A stretch of DNA of 21,918 nt from Sphingomonadales bacterium. Lineage in GTDB: Bacteria; Pseudomonadota; Alphaproteobacteria; Sphingomonadales; Sphingomonadaceae. Positions 7,575-14,186 of this stretch are shown one piece after another. The notes beneath the pieces were generated by a model, which saw only the letters and a list, made by a program, of their open reading frames with translations, was not told the DNA's origin and made no database searches. The stretch lies in assembly GCA_025360285.1 (NCBI GenBank), contig JANYCM010000001.1:1-21918 (forward strand). The letters are read 5' to 3'. A program made the position numbers and the translations under genes. The number at the start of each line of letters is the position of its first letter. Position 1 is the first letter of the stretch.

Positions 7575-8023
7575 CAGGCGGGGCTGGCCAAGTTTATGGG
7601 ACGGAAGCGGTTGTGAAGCAGTTCTTTCCCTCCCCCCTGCGGGCAGGGCGACTCGCAGGGGGGAGGGAGGGAAATTACCTCCCACGCGCTAATCGCACCG
7701 CCCGCCATAATCACCCATAATTGCCCATCATCCACCGCCCGCGCCGCATCGGTGCGCGATGGTTCCGCCCGACCATTGGGGTGGCTGTGGTAATGGCCGA
7801 CCACCTTGTGCCCGGCGGCGCGGGCGTCGCGGTGGCAGCGCAGCAGGGTGGCGGGGTCGATTTCGAACTGGCGAGCGGGGTTGGCGGCGACATTGCGCGC
7901 CGGCACGGCGGCGGCGATATGGCCGGGCCGGCCGAGCAACAGCCCGCAGCATTCAAGCGCACCGGCGGCAGCGGCTTCGGCCCGAAGGGTTTCGGCGACC
8001 CCGCTTGCAATTCCCCAATTCAT
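7574..8023 (-). CDS. JAMM/Mov34 (M67 family) metallopeptidase with repeat-derived C-terminus
   Basis: This 149-residue predicted zinc isopeptidase is of the Rad24/JAB type, a family that processes ubiquitin-like or sulfur-carrier proteins. The JAMM motif H-x-H-x7-S-x2-D is complete: H79, H81, S89 and D92 in GHYHSHPNGRAEPSRTD. The upstream catalytic glutamate is E24 in ALECCGLLLG. From about residue 115 (after GGAISAW) the reading frame runs through a copy of the window's palindromic repeat (7626-7672). The last 35 or so residues (including SLPPPCESPCPQGGGKE) therefore look repeat-derived and replace the usual short C-terminal strand. No MoaD/ThiS partner is nearby. ATG at 8023 fits the family N-terminus; only a weak AGG precedes it. 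It heads the operon and diverges from rluD across just 15 bases. Confidence 0.83.
   Translation of the reverse strand: MNWGIASGVAETLRAEAAAAGALECCGLLLGRPGHIAAAVPARNVAANPARQFEIDPATLLRCHRDARAAGHKVVGHYHSHPNGRAEPSRTDAARAVDDGQLWVIMAGGAISAWEVISLPPPCESPCPQGGGKELLHNRFRPINLASPA
7626..7672. repeat. Interspersed palindromic repeat within the JAMM gene 3' end
   Basis: A C-rich arm CCCTCCCCCCTGCG and its G-rich partner CGCAGGGGGGAGGG flank a GGGCGACTC core, the same core seen in the intergenic copies. It is translated as part of the JAMM protein and lies 52 bases before cspA. Confidence 0.65.
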
Positions 8024-8038
8024 ACCGACATCGCCTAA

Positions 8039-9019
8039 GTGATGGGGGCCGTAAAGTCGATCAATCTTGTGCTGCCGGCCGCTTCGGCGGGCCTGCGTCT
8101 TGATCGCGCGCTGGCCATTGCCTTGCCGCAGCACAGCCGCGAACGACTGAAAAGCCTGGTCGGTGGCGGCCGGGTGTCTGGCGTCGCCGGCGTGCTGTGG
8201 GACCCCAAGCTGAAGGTCAAGGGCGGCGAGGCGCTGACGCTCGTCATCCCCGAAGCCGCGCCGTCCGAGGCGCTGGCGCAGGATATTCCGCTGGCGATCA
8301 TCTATGAGGACGAAGCGCTGCTGGTCGTCGACAAGCCGGCCGGGCTGGTCGTGCATCCGGCCGCCGGCAATCTGGATGGCACCATGGTCAATGCCCTACT
8401 GCACCATTGCGCCGGGCGGCTGTCGGGCATCGGTGGGGTGGCGCGGCCGGGGATCGTCCACCGGATCGACAAGGATACATCGGGGCTGCTGGTGGTCGCC
8501 AAGACCGATACGGCGCATGAATATCTATCACGCCAGTTTGCCGCCCACAGTGTCGAGCGGCGCTATACCGCTATTGTCGCCGGGCATCCGGCGCCGCCGG
8601 CGGCGCGCATCGAGGCGGCGCTGGCGCGCTCGACCGCCAACCGCCAGAAGATCGCCATCGTGGCGGACGGCCGCGGCAAGCGCGCCGTGACGCACTTCCG
8701 CACCGTACGGACACTGCGGTCGGCGGCGCAGGTCGAATGCCGGCTGGAAACCGGGCGCACTCATCAGATCCGCGTTCACATGGCCTCAATCGGCCATGCG
8801 TTACTGGGGGATTCTACCTATGGCCGGACCCCGGGCAGTCTTTCGGGCGTTATGCAGGCGCTGGGTTTTGCAAGGCAGGCGCTGCACGCCGCCACACTGG
8901 GGTTTGTGCATCCGTTGACCCAAGAAAAACTGTCTTTCGAATCAGCCCTGCCGGCGGATATAGTGGAGTTGATCGGTCGTCTTTCCCAGAATCCTTCTGA
9001 GACGCCCGAAGAAAAGTAA
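8039..9019 (+). CDS. rluD: 23S rRNA pseudouridine synthase RluD-like
   Basis: This 326-residue RluA-family enzyme converts specific uridines in 23S rRNA helix 69 to pseudouridine (RluD positions 1911/1915/1917 in E. coli; exact sites inferred). Residues about 18-75 form an S4 RNA-binding domain (GLRLDRALAIALPQHSRERL). The catalytic aspartate is D144 in VHRIDKDTSGLLVVAK. RTHQIRVHMASIGHALLGD is the conserved C-terminal motif. GTG at 8039 and ATG at 8042 are adjacent candidate starts; neither has a clear ribosome binding site, and the ATG is equally plausible. It precedes rpoH by 11 bases, a common arrangement in alphaproteobacteria, and is probably co-transcribed with it. The 15-18 bases separating it from the divergent JAMM gene mean its promoter must overlap that gene. 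Confidence 0.9.
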   Translation: MMGAVKSINLVLPAASAGLRLDRALAIALPQHSRERLKSLVGGGRVSGVAGVLWDPKLKVKGGEALTLVIPEAAPSEALAQDIPLAIIYEDEALLVVDKPAGLVVHPAAGNLDGTMVNALLHHCAGRLSGIGGVARPGIVHRIDKDTSGLLVVAKTDTAHEYLSRQFAAHSVERRYTAIVAGHPAPPAARIEAALARSTANRQKIAIVADGRGKRAVTHFRTVRTLRSAAQVECRLETGRTHQIRVHMASIGHALLGDSTYGRTPGSLSGVMQALGFARQALHAATLGFVHPLTQEKLSFESALPADIVELIGRLSQNPSETPEEK

Positions 9020-9030
9020 GGGAGTAAGAT

Positions 9031-9939
9031 ATGGCCAATGTTCCCGCGGTGAAAACCTCAATCCCGGCGCTTGGTGGCGAGGCCGGGCTGAACCGCTATC
9101 TGTCTGAAATCCGAAAATTTCCGCTGCTGGCGCCGGAGCAGGAATATATGCTGGCGAAACGCTGGGAAGAACATCAGGACCCGGAAGCCGCCGCCAAGCT
9201 GGTGACGTCGCATCTGCGGCTGGTGGCGAAAATCGCCATGGGCTATCGCGGCTATGTCTTGCCGGTGGCCGAGCTGATTTCCGAAGGCAATATCGGCCTG
9301 ATCCAGGGCGTCAAGAAGTTCGACGCCGAAAAGGGTTTCCGCCTCGCCACCTATGCGATGTGGTGGATCCGCGCCTCGATCCAGGAATATATCCTGCGCT
9401 CCTGGAGCCTCGTCAAGATCGGCACCACCGCCGCCCAGAAGAAGCTGTTCTTCAACCTGCGCCGGTTGAAGGGCAAGCTGGGCGCCATGGAAGATGGCGA
9501 TCTGCGCGGTGCCGAGGTGGAAAAAATCGCGACAACCCTGGGCGTGACGCATGAGGAGGTCATTTCGATGAACCGCCGCATGTCGAAGGGCGGCGATACC
9601 AGCCTCAACGCACCGCTGCGCGAGGAAGGCGAGGGCGAATGGCAGGATTGGCTCGCCGATACCGGGCCGTTGCAGGACGAAATGATCGCCGACGAACAGG
9701 AACGTGATCAGCGCCACGAACTGCTCAGCGCCGCCATGGCCGGGCTGAATGACCGCGAAAAGCATATTCTGACCCAGCGCCGGCTGATCGATGACCCTGA
9801 AACGCTGGAAGAATTGTCCCAGCATTACGGCATCAGCCGCGAACGTGTCCGCCAGATCGAAGTGCGGGCGTTCGAGAAACTGTCCAAGGCCATGCACAGC
9901 CTGGCCGGCGAAAGACGGCTGTTGCCTGAACCGGTGTAA
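9031..9939 (+). CDS. rpoH: RNA polymerase heat-shock sigma factor RpoH (sigma-32)
   Basis: This 302-residue sigma-70-family factor directs transcription of heat-shock genes (chaperones and proteases). Region 2 covers residues about 50-125 (LRLVAKIAMGYRGYVLPVAEL, then GFRLATYAMWWIRASIQEYI). The diagnostic RpoH box is at 136-144 (QKKLFFNLR), which separates it from RpoD and from EcfG-type factors. Region 4 (about 230-290) ends in the helix-turn-helix ISRERVRQIEVRAFEKLSKAM. The start has a good ribosome binding site, GGGAG 8 bases before ATG. It lies 11 bases after rluD. No stable secondary structure covering the start was searched for. Alphaproteobacteria often have several RpoH paralogues; only one is visible here. 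Confidence 0.96.
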   Translation: MANVPAVKTSIPALGGEAGLNRYLSEIRKFPLLAPEQEYMLAKRWEEHQDPEAAAKLVTSHLRLVAKIAMGYRGYVLPVAELISEGNIGLIQGVKKFDAEKGFRLATYAMWWIRASIQEYILRSWSLVKIGTTAAQKKLFFNLRRLKGKLGAMEDGDLRGAEVEKIATTLGVTHEEVISMNRRMSKGGDTSLNAPLREEGEGEWQDWLADTGPLQDEMIADEQERDQRHELLSAAMAGLNDREKHILTQRRLIDDPETLEELSQHYGISRERVRQIEVRAFEKLSKAMHSLAGERRLLPEPV

Positions 9940-10000
9940 TGGTTCGTGTTGCGCCGCGTCATTGCGGGGCCGGGATGACGCGGGCGGCCGAGCGGCAGTT

Positions 10001-10060
10001 TAAAAATAGTCATAATATTTCATCATAATGTCAACTTTTGTTGGTTGATTTTTAACGAAA
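10001..10060. promoter_or_regulatory. AT-rich island upstream of small membrane protein gene
   Basis: Only 13 of these 60 bases are G or C, against about two thirds elsewhere. The island holds two direct copies of TCATAAT (10010-10016 and 10023-10029, 13 bases apart). On the minus strand it has an exact TTGACA (10034-10029). This is typical of a promoter or protein-binding region, but I cannot assign a specific sigma factor or regulator. The rest of 9940-10128 shows no gene and no clear hairpin terminator for rpoH. Confidence 0.4.
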
Positions 10061-10128
10061 GCCTGTCATGTTGCACTGCGGTATCGGAGGCGACTTCGAG
10101 GGTCGGGTTACAGTCGGGGCGAGTGAGT

Positions 10129-10395
10129 ATGATGACCTTGGCAAAAAATTTGGTGGTTCCGGCGCTGCTGGCCATTTGGGTGGCGGTGCCTGCGGCGGCA
10201 GTGGCGGTGCCTGCGGCGGCAGTGGCGGTTATTCCGCAAGGCGCTGCGGCCCCGACAGTGACACGGGCTGCAATCCCGGCAGCCGCCGCACGGCCCGGCC
10301 TTTCGACCAGCGCCGAAGACGCCGGCCTGTTGGCGGTCGGCATTGGCCTGGTCGTGCTGCTGACCCGCCGCCGCCCGCCGGTGGTGAGCGCCTGA
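10129..10395 (+). CDS. Small secreted/anchored protein with C-terminal membrane sorting-like tail
   Basis: This is an 88-residue protein that I do not recognise. Residues about 5-22 are hydrophobic and signal-peptide-like (LAKNLVVPALLAIWVAVPAA). Residues 18-34 repeat VAVPAAA. The middle is Ala/Pro-rich. Residues about 62-79 are a second hydrophobic stretch (EDAGLLAVGIGLVVLLTR) followed by three arginines at 80-82 and a short tail. A linker, a hydrophobic helix and an Arg cluster resemble PEP-CTERM-type sorting signals, but the Pro-Glu-Pro motif is absent and the tail extends six residues past the arginines. Start is ATG at 10129 (or 10132); the frame is open to 10045 but that part is not signal-like. 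It could also be a non-functional small frame. It lies between the AT-rich island and repeats. Confidence 0.5.
   Translation: MMTLAKNLVVPALLAIWVAVPAAAVAVPAAAVAVIPQGAAAPTVTRAAIPAAAARPGLSTSAEDAGLLAVGIGLVVLLTRRRPPVVSA
10180..10229 (+). repeat. 21-bp tandem repeat inside small membrane protein gene
   Basis: Two identical 21-base units (10180-10200 and 10201-10221) are followed by 8 bases of a third. As 21 is a multiple of three, each unit adds VAVPAAA in frame. It is a likely site of copy-number variation between strains. Confidence 0.85.
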
Positions 10396-10413
10396 ATTCG
10401 TAAATAAAGGGCT

Positions 10414-10575
10414 GCCCCCCTCCCTCCGCGTTGACGCTTCGCGTCGCCTAACGGCTGCGGGGAGGGCGACTCGGCGGCTTCGCCGAGCGGCGTGGGGGTT
10501 CGTCAATGGCTTCGAGTGTGACCCCCACCCCGCTCGCGCAAGAGTGCGATTCGCCCTCCCCGAAAAGGGAGAGGG
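10414..10575. repeat. Pair of inverted interspersed palindromic repeats upstream of mtgA
   Basis: The first copy (10414-10500) is a long variant with CCCTCCCTCCGCG, an inner GACGCTTCGCGTC hairpin, then GGGGAGGGCGACTCGGCGG, a GGCTTCGCC hairpin and a GTGGGGGTT end. Its bases 10430-10466 are identical to 18802-18838. A second copy (10521-10575) runs in the opposite direction, from ACCCCCACCCCG to GGGAGAGGG. The 20 bases between them are unique. The pair occupies most of the 280-base gap before mtgA; the remaining 100 bases show no gene. Confidence 0.75.
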
Positions 10576-10675
10576 ATTTGATTTGCTGCACCGATACCGG
10601 CGTTCGCCCCCGCGCTGATCGCTTGACCTTTTCCCCGCCAGGCTGACACTGGCCATCCCAAGCCAGGGAGGGCCC

Positions 10676-11389
10676 GTGCCACCACGATCCACTGCCGCCG
10701 GTCGTCGCAGCCTGTTCGGCCGCGTGCTGGGCATTGCCGTGCGGGCCGTGCTGTTCGGTATCGCCTTCAGCCTGCTTTGGGTGCTGATCTATCGCTTTGT
10801 GCCGGTGCCGCTGACCTGGCCGATGGCGCGTGATGCCATTGCCGGCCATCATGTCGAACGCCATTGGGTAGCATTGTCGGCGATCGCCCCGGCCGTGCCG
10901 CGCGCCGCCATCGGTGCCGAAGATTCGCAATTCTGCACGCATAATGGCTTTGATTTCAGTGCCATGGAGGCGGCGGTGGAACGCAATGCCAGCGGCAAGA
11001 AATTGCGCGGTGGTTCGACGATCAGCCAGCAGACGGCGAAAAACGCCTTTTTATGGCCAGGGCGATCCTATCTGCGCAAAGGCCTGGAGGCGTATTTCAC
11101 CGTGCTCATCGAAGCGATCTGGGGCAAACCGCGGATCATGGAGGTGTATCTCAACATCGCCGAAATGGGACCGGGCATTTATGGCGTGGAGGCGGCGGCA
11201 CAGCATTATTTCCACGTTTCGGCGGCGCAGCTGACGCCGGCCCAGGCCTCGCGCATCGCGGCCATATTGCCGCAGCCGATCAAGCGCGATGCGGCGGCGC
11301 CGGGGCGGGCGGTACAGCGCTATGCCCGGCGCATCGAAAAGCGCGTGCGAGTGGTGCGCGATGAAGGCATCGACGGGTGCCTGCGGTGA
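10676..11389 (+). CDS. mtgA: Monofunctional biosynthetic peptidoglycan transglycosylase
   Basis: This 237-residue inner-membrane GT51 enzyme polymerises lipid II into glycan strands without a transpeptidase domain. Residues about 16-40 are the single N-terminal transmembrane helix, preceded by basic residues. The catalytic glutamate is E82 in AEDSQFCTHNGFDFSAM, followed by RGGSTISQQTAKNAFLW (111-127) and VYLNIAEMGPGIYGVEAAA. Length matches the family. GTG at 10676 is selected by the AGGGAGG 4-5 bases upstream. The upstream gap contains a repeat pair, and a promoter probably lies in 10577-10660. Its 3' end overlaps the LysE-family gene by 13 bases. It fits with the AmpD-like amidase and AnmK elsewhere in the window, though they are not co-transcribed. 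Confidence 0.93.
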   Translation: MPPRSTAAGRRSLFGRVLGIAVRAVLFGIAFSLLWVLIYRFVPVPLTWPMARDAIAGHHVERHWVALSAIAPAVPRAAIGAEDSQFCTHNGFDFSAMEAAVERNASGKKLRGGSTISQQTAKNAFLWPGRSYLRKGLEAYFTVLIEAIWGKPRIMEVYLNIAEMGPGIYGVEAAAQHYFHVSAAQLTPAQASRIAAILPQPIKRDAAAPGRAVQRYARRIEKRVRVVRDEGIDGCLR

Positions 11390-12009
11390 CGGTGTTCGGG
11401 GCGATTGCGGCGTTCCTGGTTGCCGCTACACTGCTGACCATCACGCCGGGGGTGGATACCGCCATGGTGCTGCGCACCGCCGCCAGCGATGGTGCGCGCC
11501 GGGCGGTGGCGGCGGGGGTGGGCATATGTCTGGGTTGCCTGGTCTGGGGCGCGGCGGTGGCGCTGGGGCTGGGGGCGGTGCTGGCGGCGTCGCCGCTGGC
11601 GTTCACGCTGATCAAAGCGGCCGGGGCGGCGTATCTGGTGTGGCTGGGGATCGGGCTGCTGCGGGCGCCGCGCCGGGGTATGGATATGGCGGGCGGCGCG
11701 GCGGCGGGCAACGATTGGCGGGTGCTGCGGCGGGGCTTGTTGACCAATCTGCTCAATCCGAAAGTCGGCGTGTTCTATATCACCTTCCTGCCGCAGTTCG
11801 TGCCGGCAGGCGTCTCTGTCGCCGGCTTTTCGTTTTTGCTGGCGGCGCTGCATGTGGCGCTCAGCCTCGTCTGGTTCGGCGTGCTGATTGCCGCCACCGT
11901 GCCGCTCGGCCGCTGGCTGGCGCGGCCGGGGGTGGTGACGGTCATGGACCGGCTGACCGGGCTGGTGTTCATCGGCTTTGGCGTACGGCTGGCGCTGGTG
12001 CGGCGATAG
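11377..12009 (+). CDS. LysE/RhtB-family amino-acid exporter
   Basis: This 210-residue inner-membrane protein has about six helices. The first helix carries LLTITPGVDTAMVLRTAASDG, the RhtB-type TPGPD-like signature (here TPGVD), and helix 2 has GICLGCLVWGAAVALGLGAVL. GLLTNLLNPKVGVFYITFLPQF is the highly conserved central 'NPK' motif. Homoserine, threonine or a similar amino acid is the likely cargo, inferred only from the family. GTG at 11377 has GAAGG 9 bases upstream; GTG at 11386, overlapping the mtgA stop as GTGA, is the alternative. It is probably co-transcribed with mtgA. It is not closely similar to the LysE protein at 6706-7347. Confidence 0.88.
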   Translation: MPAVTVFGAIAAFLVAATLLTITPGVDTAMVLRTAASDGARRAVAAGVGICLGCLVWGAAVALGLGAVLAASPLAFTLIKAAGAAYLVWLGIGLLRAPRRGMDMAGGAAAGNDWRVLRRGLLTNLLNPKVGVFYITFLPQFVPAGVSVAGFSFLLAALHVALSLVWFGVLIAATVPLGRWLARPGVVTVMDRLTGLVFIGFGVRLALVRR

Positions 12010-12020
12010 GGGGCGAGCGG

Positions 12021-12905
12021 ATGATGGTGGGTCATCGCGGCATGGGGATTGTGATGCTGGCTCTGGCCGGTTGCGCCGTTCGGCCGCCGGCGCCGCAATC
12101 GCATCAGGAGATGGCCCTGCCGCCGCCGCCGCCGCCGGTGCCGGCGGAAATCGCCGGGCCCGGCGCGGCGCCGGTGATCGGCACGCAGCTTGTCGGCCCG
12201 GAAACCGACCTGGGGCCGGTGCCGACGCTGACGCTGATCCTCAAATCCGGCGATGCGGCACGCAATGCCCGCATTTGCGCCGGGTTCAGCGCGGTGGCGA
12301 CGGCGGCTGAGGCGCAGGCCGCCGACCCGAATGGCATCGTCATCCCGCTGCGCTGGCCGATGGTGCGGCGGCCAACGGCGGCGCGGCCTGATTGCGACCG
12401 GATAAACGATGATTATGACTTTTTTCGCGCCGGCACGCTGATCGGCGGGCTGGCGGCATCGGGCGTTGCCGACAAGGGCAAGCCGGTGAATTTTTCCGGG
12501 CGCGGGCCGTTCCTGATCGAACAGTTCGTCGACGCCAATGGCCTGCATTATTTGCTGATCGACTTGTCGAAGAACGCCGATGACCAGTTCGGCGACCTCG
12601 GCGCGCGGGTGCAGGCGCTGGTCGATCGCCAGGTGGCGGCCATGACGTCAAACGCCGCGCTGCTGGCGCTGCCGAAAGCCGCCGTGACCATGGCGCCCGA
12701 TGATGCCGCCGCCGCCGGCAAGGCCGCCGCCGAGGCCAAGGCCAATGGTGGCGGCTGGCTGCACCGCGCCTGCGGGGTCGCCAAGAGCCCGCTGGTCAAG
12801 GTGCTGCAAATCCTTGCCGTTGCGGTGTTTCCGCCGGCGCTGGCGGTGACGACGCCCTTCGAGGCGGCCGCCAACGCCGGCTGCGCGGAACCCAAGCCGG
12901 TTTAG
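12021..12905 (+). CDS. Uncharacterised lipoprotein
   Basis: This 294-residue protein is not one I can assign to a known family. The N-terminus is a lipoprotein signal: hydrophobic GIVMLALAGC with lipobox LAGC and lipidated Cys at 18. A proline run follows (PPPPPP, residues 34-39), a likely flexible spacer. Four more cysteines (86, 125, 251, 288) could form two disulfides in the periplasm. Residues about 225-245 are Ala/Lys-rich helix. Residues 258-280 are hydrophobic (VKVLQILAVAVFPPALAV), possibly a second membrane contact. ATG at 12021 starts right at the signal; the frame continues open upstream to 11289, but that stretch is the shadow of the exporter gene. It lies 11 bases after the exporter gene. 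Its stop overlaps the convergent oxidoreductase stop (12902-12905). Confidence 0.78.
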   Translation: MMVGHRGMGIVMLALAGCAVRPPAPQSHQEMALPPPPPPVPAEIAGPGAAPVIGTQLVGPETDLGPVPTLTLILKSGDAARNARICAGFSAVATAAEAQAADPNGIVIPLRWPMVRRPTAARPDCDRINDDYDFFRAGTLIGGLAASGVADKGKPVNFSGRGPFLIEQFVDANGLHYLLIDLSKNADDQFGDLGARVQALVDRQVAAMTSNAALLALPKAAVTMAPDDAAAAGKAAAEAKANGGGWLHRACGVAKSPLVKVLQILAVAVFPPALAVTTPFEAAANAGCAEPKPV

Positions 12906-14026
12906 TTCGGCACGATCAGATATTTTTCCCCCGTTGCGCGCTTGTTGTAGCCGGCGATGGCGGCAAGGCTGAGCGCTTCGGGCAGCGAGACGCGGTGGCT
13001 GTAATGGCTGGCAAAGGTCGTTGTCAGTTCGGCGACGACGCGATCGCGCAGGCGCTGGGCATCGGCGGCGCCGATCTTTTGCAGGAAGGGGAACAGCAGC
13101 CAGCCGCCGACGCCCCAGGCCATGCCGAAACCGCGGCCGAATTCGGTCGGCGCGGTGTTGAGCCCGCCATAGATATAGACCTGTTTGTGCACCGCCGAGC
13201 CATAGCGGCTGTATTCCTTCGCCGTTTTGTTGATGGCGATTTCCATGGCGGTGAGGATCTGCCCGGCCAGCTTGCCGCCGCCGATGGCATCAAAGGCGAT
13301 GGTGGCGCCGGTTTCGACCAGCGCCGCAACCAGGGCATCATTGAAGCCGGGGGCCGAGGAATCGACGATGTGGGTGGCACCGAGTGCCGCCAGCGTGGCG
13401 ACCTGTTCGGCGCTGCGCACGATGTTGACCAGCGGGATGCCATCGGCAAGGCAGATGCGGTTGAGCATCTGCCCCAGGTTTGACGCGGCGGCGGTATGGA
13501 CAAGCGCCTTATGGCCTTCGCGGCGCATGGTTTCGGTCATGCCCAGCGCCGTCAGCGGGTTGACGAAGCAGGATGCGCCCTGTTCGGCGGTGGTGCCGGG
13601 GGCGAGCACCAGCGCCTCGCGCGCCTTCAGCGTGCGATATTGCGCATACATGGCACCGCCGATAATGCCGACGGTCTTGCCGATCAGGGCTTCCGCCCCG
13701 GCGCCGGCGGCGATCACCGTGCCACCGGCTTCATTGCCGACCGGCATCGATTCATCGACCCGGGCGGCCATGGCGCGCATGAACGCCGGTGGCACAGCAG
13801 CGGCGACGACGGGGCGATCGGCCGTGCCCGACGCGGTGGCGGTGGCCATGTCGGCGGCGCCGAACAACAGCCCGATATCGCTGGGGTTGATCGGTGTTGC
13901 CTCGATGCGCACGAGGATTTCGCCATCGCCCGGCGGGGTGACGGGCACGTTGGCGAGCGACAGTTCCAGAGTGCCGGCGGCGGTGATCAGCGAGCGAAGT
14001 TGCAGGCCGGTGGTGGGGATGGTCAT
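12902..14026 (-). CDS. MDR-superfamily zinc-independent NAD(P)H:quinone/alcohol oxidoreductase-like protein
   Basis: This 374-residue protein has the medium-chain dehydrogenase fold. It has a GroES-like N-domain (residues about 30-140, including VRIEATPINPSDIGLLFG and PVGNEAGGTVIAAG) and a Rossmann domain (about 150-300). The usual zinc-ligand cysteines of alcohol dehydrogenases are absent, placing it near quinone oxidoreductases. The nucleotide-binding loop reads HTAAASNLGQML (178-189) in place of the common GxGxxG. The substrate is unknown. ATG at 14026 has AAGGAAA 6-8 bases upstream, a strong ribosome binding site. It is a single gene whose 3' end overlaps the convergent lipoprotein gene by 4 bases. 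A palindromic repeat pair lies just upstream, at 14050-14184. Confidence 0.87.
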   Translation of the reverse strand: MTIPTTGLQLRSLITAAGTLELSLANVPVTPPGDGEILVRIEATPINPSDIGLLFGAADMATATASGTADRPVVAAAVPPAFMRAMAARVDESMPVGNEAGGTVIAAGAGAEALIGKTVGIIGGAMYAQYRTLKAREALVLAPGTTAEQGASCFVNPLTALGMTETMRREGHKALVHTAAASNLGQMLNRICLADGIPLVNIVRSAEQVATLAALGATHIVDSSAPGFNDALVAALVETGATIAFDAIGGGKLAGQILTAMEIAINKTAKEYSRYGSAVHKQVYIYGGLNTAPTEFGRGFGMAWGVGGWLLFPFLQKIGAADAQRLRDRVVAELTTTFASHYSHRVSLPEALSLAAIAGYNKRATGEKYLIVPN

Positions 14027-14049
14027 GGCGTTTCCTTTTCTTTCTAAAT

Positions 14050-14184
14050 CTCTCCCCTAGCGGGAGAGGTCGACTCGGGCGCCTTCGCCCGAGCGGGTGA
14101 TGTGTTGTCTTTCGCGGGGCAGGGCGCGACCCCGCACCCCGCGCGCGCAAGCGCGAGTCGCCCTCTCCCGCAGGGGGGAGAGGG
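14050..14184. repeat. Inverted pair of interspersed palindromic repeats
   Basis: One copy (14050-14102) has CTCTCCCCTAGCGGGAGAGG, GTCGACTCGG, a GGCGCCTTCGCC hairpin and a GCGGGTGATG end. A second copy (about 14129-14184) runs the other way, ending in CTCTCCCGCAGGGGGGAGAGG. The pair fills the gap between the oxidoreductase gene and ybaB and stops 2 bases short of the ybaB stop codon, so its hairpins may end ybaB transcription. Confidence 0.75.
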
Positions 14185-14186
14185 AT

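Noticed and set aside
7575..7685. 37-residue N-terminal extension of CspA
   Set aside because: It is encoded by the repeat and the JAMM tail; CspA homology starts exactly at 7574.
10068..10403. Glycine-rich 111-residue frame overlapping the small membrane protein
   Set aside because: Repeats such as GGACGGSGG arise from the 21-bp repeat in a shifted frame; no start signal and no domain. The other frame has a coherent signal and anchor, though neither is proven.
11289..12020. Long upstream extension of the lipoprotein frame (glycine- and arginine-rich)
   Set aside because: It overlaps mtgA and the exporter gene in another frame, has the composition of a GC-rich shadow frame, and the lipoprotein signal starts cleanly at 12021.
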